Source: Nemophila menziesii
Taxonomy: Eukaryota; Streptophyta; Magnoliopsida; Boraginales; Hydrophyllaceae
Length of the DNA stretch: 64,000 nucleotides
Direction of reading: 5' to 3'
Assembly: GCA_029959085.1 (NCBI GenBank)
Contig: JARWIR010000027.1
Coordinates: 3,162,001-3,226,000 of the forward strand
The notes under the pieces are model-generated. The model was not told where the DNA came from and made no database searches. It saw only the letters and a program-made list of their open reading frames with translations. How positions within the stretch are numbered: position 1 is the stretch's first letter; every line of letters starts with the position of its first letter. This document shows positions 1 to 11,478 of the stretch, in pieces. Both the position numbers and the translations under genes were made by a program.

Positions 1-96
1 TACTAAATCATGAGAAATTCGACCTATAAACAAATAAATACGCCTACAAATGATGTCTCGGAAATAGATTTTATTATCACATATGAGGAGACATCA
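1..96 (-). repeat. End of a Ty3/gypsy LTR (U3 edge, element on minus strand)
   Basis: This is the inner edge of an LTR that extends off the window. It ends in ...GAGGAGACATCA and is followed at once by the reverse complement of a polypurine tract. The same junction occurs at 63522/63523, where a whole LTR of the family is visible. On the minus strand the LTR begins TGATGTCTCC. A 9-bp inverted repeat, TGATGTCTC (51-59) and GAGACATCA (88-96), lies at the LTR edge and is also present in the right-hand copy. Only the 96 terminal bases are visible. Confidence 0.75.
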
Positions 97-109
97 AGAC
101 CCCCAACTC
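97..109 (-). other. Polypurine tract of the gypsy element
   Basis: Read on the minus strand this is GAGTTGGGGGTCT, immediately upstream of the LTR start TGATG. A G-rich purine run touching the LTR is the expected plus-strand primer site of a retrotransposon. The same run is at 63523-63535. Confidence 0.7.
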
Positions 110-1845
110 AAAGTTGTATCGTCCCGATACAATAAAAGTAAAGAACAGAAGGGTAGTTAAATAAACAAGAAGAAGAAGTAGGAGAAGAATAAGAACAGAA
201 CATAATGAATGATCCTAGAGCATAGTATCTAAAAAGTCTCATGTAGTAATGCTCAAGAAATAATGCACAAATTTGCTTAATATACATGTTATCAACATTC
301 CATAAATTTAAGTTAAGATTAACTTTGCAATGCCAGAAGGAGAGGATGATAACTTAGTTCAGGTTAATGGCTATAGGTTGTTTATAGGTCCTAAATACAG
401 CATCCAATTGTCCACTTACCTGCTACCTAATAGCTCAATTGTTTCTCCACCAAGTAGTTAGAAATCCTAAGGTCTTTGGTTATAACGTGGCTTAAGGACG
501 GGTGTGGTATATTTGGATAATGAAAAGTGAGCTTGTGGCTCTCTCCTCACTAGCCATCAACGAATTGCCCTAGAGCTTGAAGTTTTCACTCGAAGATGTT
601 CTCACTCAACCCAATTTATTGATGCTTTTGATTTGCATCCCCAATAATCCCAATTAAAACCTTTTATGATGATATACAAATTCCACTTTGCCGGTCCGAA
701 TATATATTTTCTTTTCATAGCAATTTTTTTTCTTTTGTATAGCTATGACTCTCTTTTCGATGTTCGAGATATCACGCTATTTTTTCTTACATATATTCAT
801 TCTTTTTATGCCCTTGTTGGCAAATTTAGCTCGTAGCTTCTTTTTCATTCACTATTACCCCGGCAAAGGGTTACAATAATAACCTTTCCATCATCAACAA
901 CATTACAATTATAATTCCCAAACCCAATGCTCCCAAATGATGAAACCCACCACCTCAAACTCAAGCTCTAAAACGACTTGTTACAGGTTTTGCGATTCGA
1001 GTGCGGGTCATATAGATAAGTCCTACAAACTAAGGGTATGAATTATAATGTGTTTCAATAAAAGGCTTTAGAAAGGCTCAGAGGGGCTAAGACGGATAAT
1101 AACAATAATCAAATAATAGGGTGAGAAGGTATAAAAGGCTTCAAGTGTTTTACATGAAAGAACTGCCTTATTCATTTTTCTAACTACCAGACTTTTTTTT
1201 ACTAATAGTTCATAGATAAGTGGGTCCTCAACTAATTTCAAACCTCATGTTCTACACACCAAATAACTCTCCCTAAGTTTCAACGTGACTTCTTAACATT
1301 ACTCATTAACTTTCCTATCCTTTATTTCCTGTTTTCATACATGCATCTAAACAAATTTGTGACATCTTTAAAAAACATACTACTTACTATCATTGAACTA
1401 ATTAAATCATGCTCAAATAGGTACATTCAACATATTCTATGCCTTAATTCAACCTAAAAATTTTAAATTTTATGTAAAAACAAAAAGGAAGATGAGGACA
1501 ACGAATCCCCACCCCCAACTCAAAAATGAGCTGTGTCCCCACGACTCGAAAAAGACTCAAGAAAAATAATATTTAAAATGATCAGAAATATTGCACATAA
1601 AGAAATGGTAAAGAAGAAAGAAAACATACTCTTCGAGGCCATTACCTCGCCTTATCGACGTTTCAAGTGTTTCTTCTTCACCCAACTTGTTATTCGCTTT
1701 CCGATCAAGACACGTGATCATAGTAGGATATTGCATTAAATAATGACATGGGAGAGATCAAAAATTCGTATCACCTCCTCATAGATCAACTGTGCCACAT
1801 CTTCTTCTTCTCCTCACACAATACAATTCACAAAAAGAACGTCTT

Positions 1846-2094
1846 TTAGAACGTCTTACCAGTAATGTAGACCAACCCAATCTTTCTTAAATCTCCAAGA
1901 ATCTTCTTGTATTCTCCTTTATCAACTTCTTCTTCATCAAATACTTTCTCATAAGTAAAAGGTAGTTCCTTTAATTGTTTCTTCGGAGAAGCTATCAGGG
2001 CCCTTGAAGCTTTCTCTTTTTCTTCGAGTGTAGGGTCTTCGATCTGTAGAGGTTGTGTTGTCTTCTTCACTAAAGTTAGAACCTTTTTGCCCAT
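1846..2094 (-). CDS. Hypothetical 82-residue frame inside the gypsy relic
   Basis: The product is rich in Lys and Glu: MGKKVLTLVKK at the start, then SPKKQLKELPFTYEKVFDEEEVDKGEYKKILGD-type charged sequence. A further open stretch, MKKSKVLDLIEKKSS, lies just upstream on the same strand (about 2140-2210) and is separated by a stop and frame change, so this may be the broken remnant of one longer retroelement protein. The composition resembles charged N-terminal regions of some plant gypsy gag proteins, but I cannot match it to a named family. It is probably not a functional gene. Confidence 0.3.
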   Translation of the reverse strand: MGKKVLTLVKKTTQPLQIEDPTLEEKEKASRALIASPKKQLKELPFTYEKVFDEEEVDKGEYKKILGDLRKIGLVYITGKTF

Positions 2095-2689
2095 TGAATC
2101 AACACAGCATGCTAACCTCTCTTCTCTTGACTTGTTTTACCCTTTGAATAGGAACTAGGACTTTTCTCACTTGATTTCTTCTCAATTAAATCCAATACCT
2201 TGCTTTTCTTCATCTCCCTTATAGTAGATAATGTTCATGTTCTCTTAATCATCTCAATTGACCCCCAACTCAAAGCTTTAACCACTCTTGAAATTTGAAA
2301 CTCTTGATTAATGGTTGTACAAGCTTAATTTGGGTTAGGAAAGGTGTTTTGATGATGATTCTCTATATGGGTAAGATGGATTCTTCATGGATTGGCTTGG
2401 ATATAAAAAATTGTAAGATGACTTTTGAAAATTTAAGCTTTTGATTCTTCAAATTGATGTGTTTGGTGAGGATTGGTTGCTTGAATCTCCTTTGTAATGA
2501 TGTGGAGAGAAGATTTGATGTGTTTTTCTTGATGATTGGGTATTGTTTTGATGATTGGTGATGGTTTTATGAGCTTCAATGGAGTTGGGAGAGGTTTGGA
2601 GAAGAAAGAGAGGCTTGAGGTTTAGTAAATTCGGAATATTAAGCATTAACCCTCTTTTATAAACCTTAATCCGCACTTTTCTCTCTCCA

Positions 2690-2965
2690 GTCGGCGCGGC
2701 GCGGTATACCGGGCATATGGTCCGGTATACCGCACAAATCAGCGTTCCAAAATTTTACGCCTCGTCAAAATACCCGCGGTACATACCCGTGCCACGGGTT
2801 TTGGACCTGCGGTGCATGGTGCGGTGCAGGGTCCGGTATACCGCACGGATCGAGGTGAATTGTTTTCGTCTCGGTATAAAACCCGTGGCATCTACCCGTG
2901 GTACGGGTTTTTGTCCTCTGCGGTACACCGGGGCTGAGGTTCGGTATACCGCACCGATGGTTCAG
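2690..2965. repeat. GC-rich palindromic repeat block of the gypsy relic
   Basis: This is an island of high GC in very AT-rich surroundings. The 10-bp palindrome CGGTATACCG and near copies recur (about 2701, 2712, 2832 and 2941), mixed with inverted words such as CCCGTGCCACGGG and CCCGTGGTACGGG. A second, nearly identical copy is at 20338-20613. A 105-codon frame on the + strand (2717-3034) runs through it and contains several copies of the peptide VRYTA. This frame is antisense to the element and is most simply a by-product of the repeats. Confidence 0.7.
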
Positions 2966-3184
2966 CTTGTCCGAAATTTTTTGTTTTCATTCCCTAACTC
3001 GATTTCTCCAATACCTAATCATCAAAAACACTAATACCTTTCTCAACTATGCAATATCAACTAAATTTAACTAAGCTAAACATAAATTAAAAACTAAAAA
3101 CGTAAAACCATAAAAGAAATTACGGGTTGTCTCCCGTATAGCACTTTTGTTTAACGTCTTTTAAAGTTAGACGTGTTACCTCGA

Positions 3185-3650
3185 TTAAGAATGACGAAAT
3201 TTCCACCCTTTGCCTCTAATTCCCACGAACGTTTTTGCTCGATTCTTCATAATCATGGATGGTGCCATCCAAGATTTCGTGGGAAGGGGTGTTTCTGGTG
3301 GTAACTCGATAGTATCACACTCCTCTGGTGATCCACTCATATCCTCAGTTTCAAATCTTCGTTTGTTAGAAAAAATGTCCTTCATGAATTTTAAATATCT
3401 CTGCATTCTCTTGAGAGCTTCTACAAACGGTATTTTAATATCTAACTTGCTCACCATGTCAACGAACTTCTTGAACCAGGTCATTGTCCTTTTTTCTGAC
3501 ACGTGAAGGGTATTGTGGTGGAGGACATGTGTTGGTTACCACTGTGCTCTCTTTCTTTTCTGGTGTCTTCTCTGGGACATTTTTTGGTTCAACTACCTCT
3601 TCGACTGTATCTTCTGTTGTTTCTTCTCCCCCCTTTTCTGGAATAGGGAC
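3185..3650 (-). pseudogene. Gag C-terminus / pre-protease linker of Ty3/gypsy, frameshifted
   Basis: Read from 3650 downwards, the frame gives an acidic, Lys/Glu-rich stretch ending in PPPQYPSRVRKK. After a frame change it continues as FKKFVDMVSKLDIKIPFVEA and MQRYLKFMKDIFSNKRRFET (318-nt open frame 3185-3502). The order P-x-P-Y-P-x-R, then a FxxFLDxxxxLxINIPFxEAL-like segment, then a KFxKDIxSxKRR-like segment, is characteristic of the end of gag and the approach to the aspartic protease in plant gypsy elements. The protease itself is missing; the sequence runs directly into the 3' tail. A duplicate lies at 20833-21298. Confidence 0.7.
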
Positions 3651-3680
3651 TGTATATCATAAGTATTATTCAATTTACTG

Positions 3681-4358
3681 GAAAAGATAGTTGGTCATGA
3701 AATTTCAAAAAGAAATAACATTCATTATAATTAGGGTATAGCCCTCCTAATAATAATGGTAATATCGTGAATAACGAGATTTCTAAGGTGATTGATATGA
3801 GAAGCGAAAAGAAAAGCAAAAGAGGCGGCAATTTCCAGAAAACGATCTAGGGAGGCTTTAGAGGATGTTATTTATCTCACAGCTAAGGAGAAGATGAAGA
3901 GGAATCAAGCTTAATTAGCATCTGGAGTTGATAACAGTAAAGCTATGAATATGAATGGTGTTGGAGTGGTGGTCGGAGATGGAACTCGAGCCGTAGCCGG
4001 AATAATGCCAGAAATGCACCACCATATGGGGAATAACATGGAGAGAATGGATAGCTCAAACGAGTTATTAGGAGCTTTAAGCTCAGTTGAGTTCAGAGAG
4101 AAACATAGGTTAGTTTCAAGACAATCATCAAACAATGGTGCAGCTATAAATATCGGAGCACCTAGGGTACCTTCTAGCTCAATCACTATGAATTAAAATC
4201 TTCAAAATCTTCATCACACTGGAGTTAGTGTGAATGAAATTCAACAGAAAGTGGGTAATGCGATGGTACTAGTTCATGTTCAAGAATTTGTTCTGATTCA
4301 AATCCTGGACGACGAAAATCAAATGCACGTCTTTAGGGGTATAAAAATTTGGTTTTAA
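3681..4358 (+). pseudogene. Second captured gene fragment, copy in u1
   Basis: The segment starts after an acceptor that has decayed from CAG to CTG. The readable frame 3945-4196 gives 83 residues (MNMNGVGVVVGDGTRAVAG ... SSSITMN). An in-frame TAA lies just upstream (AAGCTTAATTAGC), where u2, u3, u5, u6 and u9 read Leu. After SSSITMN comes a single in-frame TAA, then the frame reopens (NEIQQKVGNAMVLVHVQ) to 4358. The family is not recognised; the product is rich in Gly, Met, Asn and Ser. Confidence 0.5.
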
Positions 4359-6634
4359 CTTCAAAAGAAACCACTTATCATTTTTCTTGTTGTGAAAATA
4401 TGGACAAAGATTTGGAGCAAAAGAAGCAATAACACACACCTTCTTTAACTTTATTTCCATATTAAATAATGTAATTTATTTTTCCCTTTATTTCTTGGAA
4501 TTATGAATTAATTATATTTTATGTCTTTCTCTAAGCATGGGCTCAAGATAATTTAGCTTGATATTTCATATGTATGAACTCTCACTTTCATTTAGGATTA
4601 TTTTCCATGAAATTTTGAATTGCATGCATACTTATGTTTCGTGTAGTTATTTTTATTGATCACATATTGAGTTGTGATAGATTAATGTACCCCCGGGCTA
4701 GGAGAGTTTAGTGTTTAGAAAATAAATTATAAATGTTTAGTTGAGTTTGAGAATCGGGAGATCTACTCTAGCTAGATAAATAATTTAGGATTTGAACTTA
4801 GATATTATCTAATTTTGTCGGATTAATTGGAAGAGGTTTCTAGGATTAGGTAGTATCCCCATACTACCCAGGAGCAACTTATGGCGTACCATAGAATTTC
4901 GGTTAGTAACTAAAATTTCCAATTTATCCTTTAATCAAAGAATTGTCCTAAAGCATGCTAGTGGTGAGTACGCAATCTTGAGATATTCCTTTATACATCG
5001 TATATTAAGCTTTATTTTATAGTTCTTTTATTTGGTTTTAGTAATCCTTAGTTCTGTGTTTCCTAGTAGTACTTAATCTCTCAAAAACAAATTAAAAATC
5101 ATTTTTGTTTTAGTTGTCGTTTTTCTAACGATATCTAAATTAGAAATAAAATCACGTGTTTAACTTCTACTTCCGTGGGGATAGTAACTTATCCCTTTTT
5201 ATTACTTATGACAACTTGTACACTTGCACGGAGTCTTCAACAAATGTTAATTTTTATATCAGACCTCGTAAAAAAAACAATCATTTATACTTGCACTATA
5301 ATTCCCTCAGTTTTTGAAACTATAACATAGTTTAGTTAGAAGATTATTTTAAACTCATTGATCCCACTGGCCAGATGTTTAATTCAAATATATCCATTTT
5401 TAAGCATGTGTTAGTTATATCTTATATCAAGTGTTCTTTTCTAGTTATTTGATATAAAGGGTCCTTTATATCTTCATGGATGGAGAGGATAAATATTTAT
5501 CCTTGATGCACTTGTATAGTGTAGCACAGTGGGAGGATGTGCGTCCATTGCAACTGAATAAGATTTCACAACAAGACATCTTTGCATGCTCCTTTATAAT
5601 ATTTGTCATGGATCACGATATATGTAAGAATTTTATATGTTGAGGTCAAGTCATATTGTTACCAATTCATCTATGAAGGGGTATAAAACCATTAATATAT
5701 GAATTGTAAAGCATTAATATTAAACTGATATGTTGGCTTTAATAGTGTCGTATTGTAACCCTTAATGTATTAACAGTGGTATATTATTATTTTTATATGC
5801 ATGATTTTAATCTATATGAACACATTGTTATGAGATCTTGATTTTTGGAACCCTTTTCGTAATCCTTGTCATTTTAATGTATAATTTACCGGTAAGTTAA
5901 AAGGTATCTTTATATTCACATAAGAGTTGTGGGTGCATGCCCAAAATTTGCGTGAGATGGTATATACCCATAATCTGTGAGACATAAGTATATAACACGC
6001 CCTGAAAATGCTATCATTGCGGATTAAACAAGGAAGATGTTAAAGGTTAAATTTAAATGTAATACAGTTGGTATATGCCAAGACAGATAATCAGGTTTTT
6101 ATTTTAAACTCTCATATATTAAGTTTAGTCTTTATTGAGTTTATAAAGTGATTAACATAGTTTATTTGGGGTTTACATAATGTTTAATTGTTACTGTGTA
6201 GAAATTTACATATTAATTATTGTTTATATGTCCTTGGTTAGCAACAATTGTGGGTGTTGAACATCCACACTCATCATAAAATCCAAATTTGTAATAAAAA
6301 CTGCTACAAGATGTGTAATATATTGCAAAAATAAGGGTAAACAAATGTATCCTTGCACAAGACAATAAAAAAGGGAACATTCTTAATCATTTGCGTCACA
6401 TAGGTTTTTTTTTTGATCATCAAATCAATTTTTTTCATTAAAATCAACAAACCATTGTCTTTTACACTTTTGACTAATTCATAAAGGCTCAAACCGGGCC
6501 CTTACTACTCTCAAGCCCATTACACTACTCCTATTATACTTTATAAAGTAAACCTTACAACTTAACTCTAAAGCCCATACAAGTGGCCCATTACCTACTA
6601 AATAGAACGGGTTTACAAGTTAAGAGTTAAAAAC

Positions 6635-9600
6635 CTATTCATCTAACTTTGAAATTATTTCTTTAACTTCTCTGCTACTAACTTTCCATTGTTGACATTT
6701 GATCCCAATAATATTTTGAATCATCTTTAATAATTGCTCCTCATTCAAACCATTCCCACCATGCTCTAACTCATTTCTCAACCACCATACATAGTACACA
6801 TAAGATGTAACTACTAAGCTAACTAAGTTAGCATAATCTACACATCTTATTGCACTAATCTTCTCGCATAACTGCTCAAAATTCTTCGGTTTACTTGTAA
6901 TTTTGCATATTTGCAGCAAATTAAGTAATACTCTCTTACTAAATGAACACTCAAAGAACAAGTGATCATTTGATTCAGCTGCATCTTTACAAAACATACA
7001 CAGAGGATTAATAGAACATCCCCACGGCAACATTCTCACTTTAGTGCTTAATCTGTCGTTCACAGTTAACCAGGAGATGAATGAACATCTAGGCACATTT
7101 CTTTTAGCCCAAACCAGTTCAAACCAATATACTTGATCTGATACATCTTCATCACTTAATCTGGCTAATGTTTTCCTGAAAGAAAACTTCATTTTAACAC
7201 TCTCATTCCACACTTTAACATCTTCTTTATCATTTAGCTTGATATCATTCAGAATAGAAAGGATTTTACCAATCTTTGGAGGCAATCTCCATCTATTTCC
7301 ACCATAACAACTATAAACTGTTTTATTGTTATTTATATCAATCTTACTTAGTTCAATTCCTAGTTTATCTTGAACACTTTGACCATCTATCCATTTATCC
7401 CACATAATAAATGACTCTTTTCCATTGTTGACTCTGTGTTGAATAAAAGAGTAAGCAAATTTTCTAACCTTTAAGATTTTCTTCCATGTCCAAGTGTGTG
7501 CCTGTTTCTCTTCAAGAGTCCATATGCACTTGTTTTTAATAATATTACAAGCCACCCACTTGCTCCATAAGTTCTCTTTTTGAGCATACATCCTCCAAAA
7601 TGTGAAGAGTAAGCATACTAGATTTATGTTTTCAATTCTCGGTATACTCAGGCCTCCATATCTTTTATTAGTGCACACTTTTTCCCAAGATATTTTAGCT
7701 CCTCTAGCTCCATCCATATTTCCTTTCCAAAGAAAGCTATTTATTAATTGATTAAGTTTATAAATCACTTGTTTTGGTAGAAGAAAAACTCGGCACCAAA
7801 ATAGTATTTTACTAATTAGCACACATTTTATCAGTTCAACTCTACCAGAGTATGATAGTAGTTTAGAAGACCAATTACTAATGCTGCTATAAATATTACT
7901 TATAAGCTTATTACCATCTTCTACACTCAACTTCTTTGAATTCAAAGGCACACCTAAATATCTAACTGGTAAACTACCAATTTTTATCTCAAGAATGTCA
8001 GATATTCTTCTCTTTAAGTTATTATCAGCACCTCCATAATATATCTCACTTTTACCATAATTAATACTCAGACCTGACATTCTAGAGAATAATTCAAGTC
8101 CTTTCTTAACCTCCTTAGCTGATTCAACATCTGCTTTCAAGAATATTAATAAGTCATCAGCAAAGATGATATGATTTAGTTTGAGTTCTTCACATTTCTG
8201 ATGATATTTAAATATGCCTTTATTTCCCATCTTGTTGAACAGCCCTGTAAAAATCTCCATACATATCGCAAATAGATAAGGTGAGAGAGGATCACCTTGC
8301 CTCAATCCTCTCTTACCCTTAAAAAAGCCACAAGCTTCACCATTAACACAAACAGAGTATGTGGGAGAGCACACACACATTTCAATCCACTTAATAAATT
8401 GTTCAGGAAATTCAAAAGCTTTTAATATATCAAGTAAGAACCTCCAATTGACACTATCATACGCTTTCTGAAGATCCAAATTGATGGTGCATTTAGGAGC
8501 TGAGTTTCTCTTCTCATATCCAAAAACCACCTCTTGAGCAACTAGTATATTGTCAATAATAAATCTATTACCTACATAGGCAGCTTGATTCATAGAGATT
8601 ATAGAATTGATAACTTTTTTAAGTCTTTTACATATAACTCTTGATATAGTCTTGTAAGTTATATTTGTGCAAGAAATAGGTCGAAATTTCCTTACACATG
8701 AAGCATTTTTCTCTTTAGGAATTAAAATTATATTTGTTGTGTTGATTCGAGTTAATATCTTGCAGTTCATTAAGCATTCCTTAACTGCATAGGTAAATTC
8801 TTCTCCCACAATACTCCAAGCTGATTTATAGAAAGCAGCATTTAATCCATCGAGACCAGGACTTTTATTGTCCCCTATTGAGAACAGAGCTTCTTTGATT
8901 TCAATGTCTGTAATAGGAGATATTAGCAAATCCTTCTGCTAAGATGATATGCTATTCTTAATGATCTCCTTAATAGTCTCAGTTGAACATATCTCTTCAT
9001 TTACATCTTCTTTGCCTAATAAGTTTGTGTAAAAATCCACAAACTCATTTTTGATTGCTTCCGGGTTATCAATTGTCTCACCATTGTCTTTGATAAGAAT
9101 AGATATATTATTTCTAGCTATTCTCCCCTTAACAATCTTATAGAAGTATGCAGTATTACAATCCATATTGTTAACAGATACACATTTAGCCTTTTGTTTC
9201 ACTATATTGTGTTGAATGATAATGGCCTCCTCAAGTTTTTGATGGATAATTTTCTCTTCATTCAAAGTATGAGAATCCATTTCACCTCTCATAATCTTCA
9301 TTTGGAAGATGCTGAGTTGTTTTTTCATCTCTTCAATTTCAGAGCTGTTTCTTCTAAAATATAAGTTATTAAATTTTTTCAGAGCAACTCTAACATTTTT
9401 AAGCTTCATACACACCTTATACATTCCGTTACCATTAACATTAATACTCCAAGCTTCCTTAACAATATCCATGTATTTATCATGATTAATCCATATGTTG
9501 AAGAATTTAAATTGACTCGGGAAAAATTTCTTAACACCCCCAACATTTAAATTCAAAGGACAATGATCAGATGTTGATGGAGGATGCACACTAACACTTG

Positions 9601-10240
9601 ATGACATAGAGTCTAGCCATTTCGTGTTAATGAACACTCTATCTATTTTGCTAGCCCGAATTTGATCACTAGTGTTTTTGTTTGTCCACGTATAATAATG
9701 TCCTGCGTAGTTATGTTCATATAAATTTGAATCATCAACACAATCTATAAATTCCAATGCTCCATTATCCAATTCAGTGCAATTCAATCTATCTTTGACA
9801 TTTAAAATTTCATTGAAATCTCCCAACACACAGAGTTTTTCTTTATCAAATCTATGACTCCATTCAACAATATCTTTCCATAGTAATCTCCTCACTTCAT
9901 AATTACTACTTGCATAAACCATAACAATTATTAACTTCTCATTTGTCTCCTTGATTATCAGCTCAAAGATTATAGCCTGAGAGGTTTGATCAACTAGATG
10001 AATGTCAACAAACTTCTTATCCCATAAAACCCAAATTCTACCACTACTATCTTTATTATAGTTGTGCATCATCTCCCAATTACTGAAGTGAGCACTTATT
10101 ATTGAAGAGTAGTTACTAAATTTTACTTTTGTTTCCAAAAGACCTACTACTTTAACTTTATTCCTGACAAGAAAATCCTTAACATCTTCCTGCCTTAGGA
10201 GGCTATTAAAGCCTCTTACATTCCAAGCTGTGATTATCAT
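6635..10240 (-). pseudogene. LINE ORF2: endonuclease-reverse transcriptase with one in-frame stop
   Basis: ORF2 reads about 1,200 codons in one frame from the ATG at 10240 to 6635, broken only by a TAG at 8939-8941. Part 1 (433 codons, 8939-10240) is the apurinic-type endonuclease. It shows AWNVRGFN (N7), LLETKV (E36), LGDFNEIL (D141, N143), SKIDRVFIN (D200) and SDHCPLNL (D225, H226). Part 2 (8929 down to 6635, numbered from its first codon) is the reverse transcriptase, with SPGLDG at 23-28, DLQKAYDSV at 152-160, RQGDPLSPYLF at 210-220, FADDLLIF at 256-263 and YLGVPLN further on. A zf-RVT-type segment (LCMFCKDAAESNDHLFFEC) lies near the C-terminus. No RNase H domain is evident. All catalytic motifs survive, so the stop looks recent. 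Confidence 0.93.
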
Positions 10241-11478
10241 ATATTAGGAGGTTTTGGTATATCTTCTCCCCCTTCATGATTAATAAACATTAGGACATCA
10301 TGATCAATTTGACTCCCTTCTCTGTTTTGTAATTTATCAAACGAGTTTTCCACCATAATAGAGCTAGATTCTCCATGTTTATAACTACTTTTGTTATTAC
10401 TTTTAACTGTACTCCATTCATTGGCAACTTTTTTCCCTTTATCAACAACCTTTTCATTAACTTGTTTAGGAATCCACACTTTCTGAGAATTTGAACATTT
10501 AGCATCAACATGACCTATCTTATTACATTTCTTGCAAACTATAGGCCTCCATTCATAATCAACCTTTACCTCCTGAAGCTCATATATGCCTATATCAACA
10601 AACACATTATCAGGCAACTCATCTTTGATATCAACTTCAACACATACTCTAGCATACCACAACCTTGTTTTAGTCTCAGTAATACTATCCATTTGTATAG
10701 GTATTCCAACCCCACTAGCAACATAACCAAGACCCTCCTGTGTCCATAGATTCATAGGCACATTTATCAGTTTCACCCAAATAGGTATTGTATTTATGTC
10801 AAGCTTATTGAATTGCATTCCTGGCTTCCATGGAGAAAGTATTAAAGGTTTACCACTTATATGCCAGATTTGTTCCAAAGCTTTGTTATAACTCTGTTTA
10901 TTTTCAAATTTGAACACAACACTTCCTTTGAGATTCGATTTTATCTCAACCTTACCTAACTTACTCCATTGATACTTAACAAAGTTAGCTATCGCATAAA
11001 ACGGAGGAGGATTGTCAATGAATTGACCAATCAAACAATTCTCCCATTGTTGAGCACCTTTTTCTAACACCTCAATCGGAGGTTTAATGGTTTTCCTGCC
11101 ATTTATAATGACCGGTTCATGATGTTTAAGTTTCATAGAATCACATCCAAACAGTTTAGACCATGAGCCACTTTTCAAATCATTATTCTCCTTATTGACC
11201 ACTGGATCTGCAACTTCTGTTTGAATTTCTTCTTCACTCTTTTTTGAATCATCGTTGCTTTGAACCTCCGATTTGTCTACATCCTCCTCTTTATAAGATT
11301 CAGGTGTGTTGAGTAAGTTTGAATTCGGAGATAACATCTCTTTGGTAATATCCCTATACTTTGTCTTAGCTTTAAGTTGTTTGTTCGACCCAGTGTTAGT
11401 TTTGTTTGATTTAGCAGAGAACAACATCTTTGTCATTTGAGAGTCAACAGAAACCGAAAAGAAAACAGAAAAAAACAA
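10237..11478 (-). CDS. LINE ORF1 protein (DUF4283 / CCHC zinc knuckle)
   Basis: This is the gag-like RNA-binding protein of the LINE, expected to coat element RNA in the ribonucleoprotein. The 413-codon frame has a basic/acidic N-terminal region, a DUF4283-type domain at about residues 145-300 (WENCLIGQF ... IWVKLINVPMNLWTQEGLGY ... RLWYARVCVEVDI), then a zinc knuckle CKKCNKIGHVDAKC at residues 315-328 (C-X2-C-X4-H-X4-C). The first Met is followed by a hydrophobic stretch (FFSVFFSVSV), so the true start may be the Met at residue 15 or 18 (MTKMLFSAKSN). Its stop codon overlaps the ORF2 start as ATGA, suggesting coupled translation. No internal stop is seen. Confidence 0.9.
   Translation of the reverse strand: MFFSVFFSVSVDSQMTKMLFSAKSNKTNTGSNKQLKAKTKYRDITKEMLSPNSNLLNTPESYKEEDVDKSEVQSNDDSKKSEEEIQTEVADPVVNKENNDLKSGSWSKLFGCDSMKLKHHEPVIINGRKTIKPPIEVLEKGAQQWENCLIGQFIDNPPPFYAIANFVKYQWSKLGKVEIKSNLKGSVVFKFENKQSYNKALEQIWHISGKPLILSPWKPGMQFNKLDINTIPIWVKLINVPMNLWTQEGLGYVASGVGIPIQMDSITETKTRLWYARVCVEVDIKDELPDNVFVDIGIYELQEVKVDYEWRPIVCKKCNKIGHVDAKCSNSQKVWIPKQVNEKVVDKGKKVANEWSTVKSNNKSSYKHGESSSIMVENSFDKLQNREGSQIDHDVLMFINHEGGEDIPKPPNI

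Larger units (their letters stand above)
97..3650 (-). mobile_element. Truncated, non-autonomous Ty3/gypsy element, internal region
   Basis: Read on the minus strand, this relic starts at 3650 inside a gag/protease linker, loses almost all of pol, passes through the plant gypsy tail motif (GTTAAACAAAAGTGCTA followed by GGGAGACAACCCGT, around 3120-3160), a GC-rich palindromic block and about 2.3 kb of AT-rich DNA, then reaches the polypurine tract and LTR at 96. Protease, reverse transcriptase, RNase H and integrase are absent. Its 5' end abuts tandem-array DNA at 3650/3651 with no 5' LTR, so it is truncated there. Positions 97-600 match 63523-64000, showing a second member of the family. I see no convincing gene in 110-1800. 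Confidence 0.7.

Noticed and set aside
1533..1739. 68-codon + strand frame in the gypsy relic
   Set aside because: Antisense to the element, no recognisable motif, not present in the visible part of the second copy.
2717..3034. 105-codon + strand frame, nearly identical at 20365-20682
   Set aside because: It lies antisense in a gypsy 3' region, is made of the palindromic repeat words and has no domain. Its conservation follows from the recent block duplication.
3210..3506. 98-codon + strand frame
   Set aside because: Opposite strand of the gag/pre-protease remnant, which has clear family-specific motifs.
3911..4186. Minus-strand frame of 91 codons (and similar frames at 21559, 19110, 31364, 47331 and 59412)
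   Set aside because: It is antisense to the second captured fragment and mirrors its codons in every copy; a shadow of the + strand frame.
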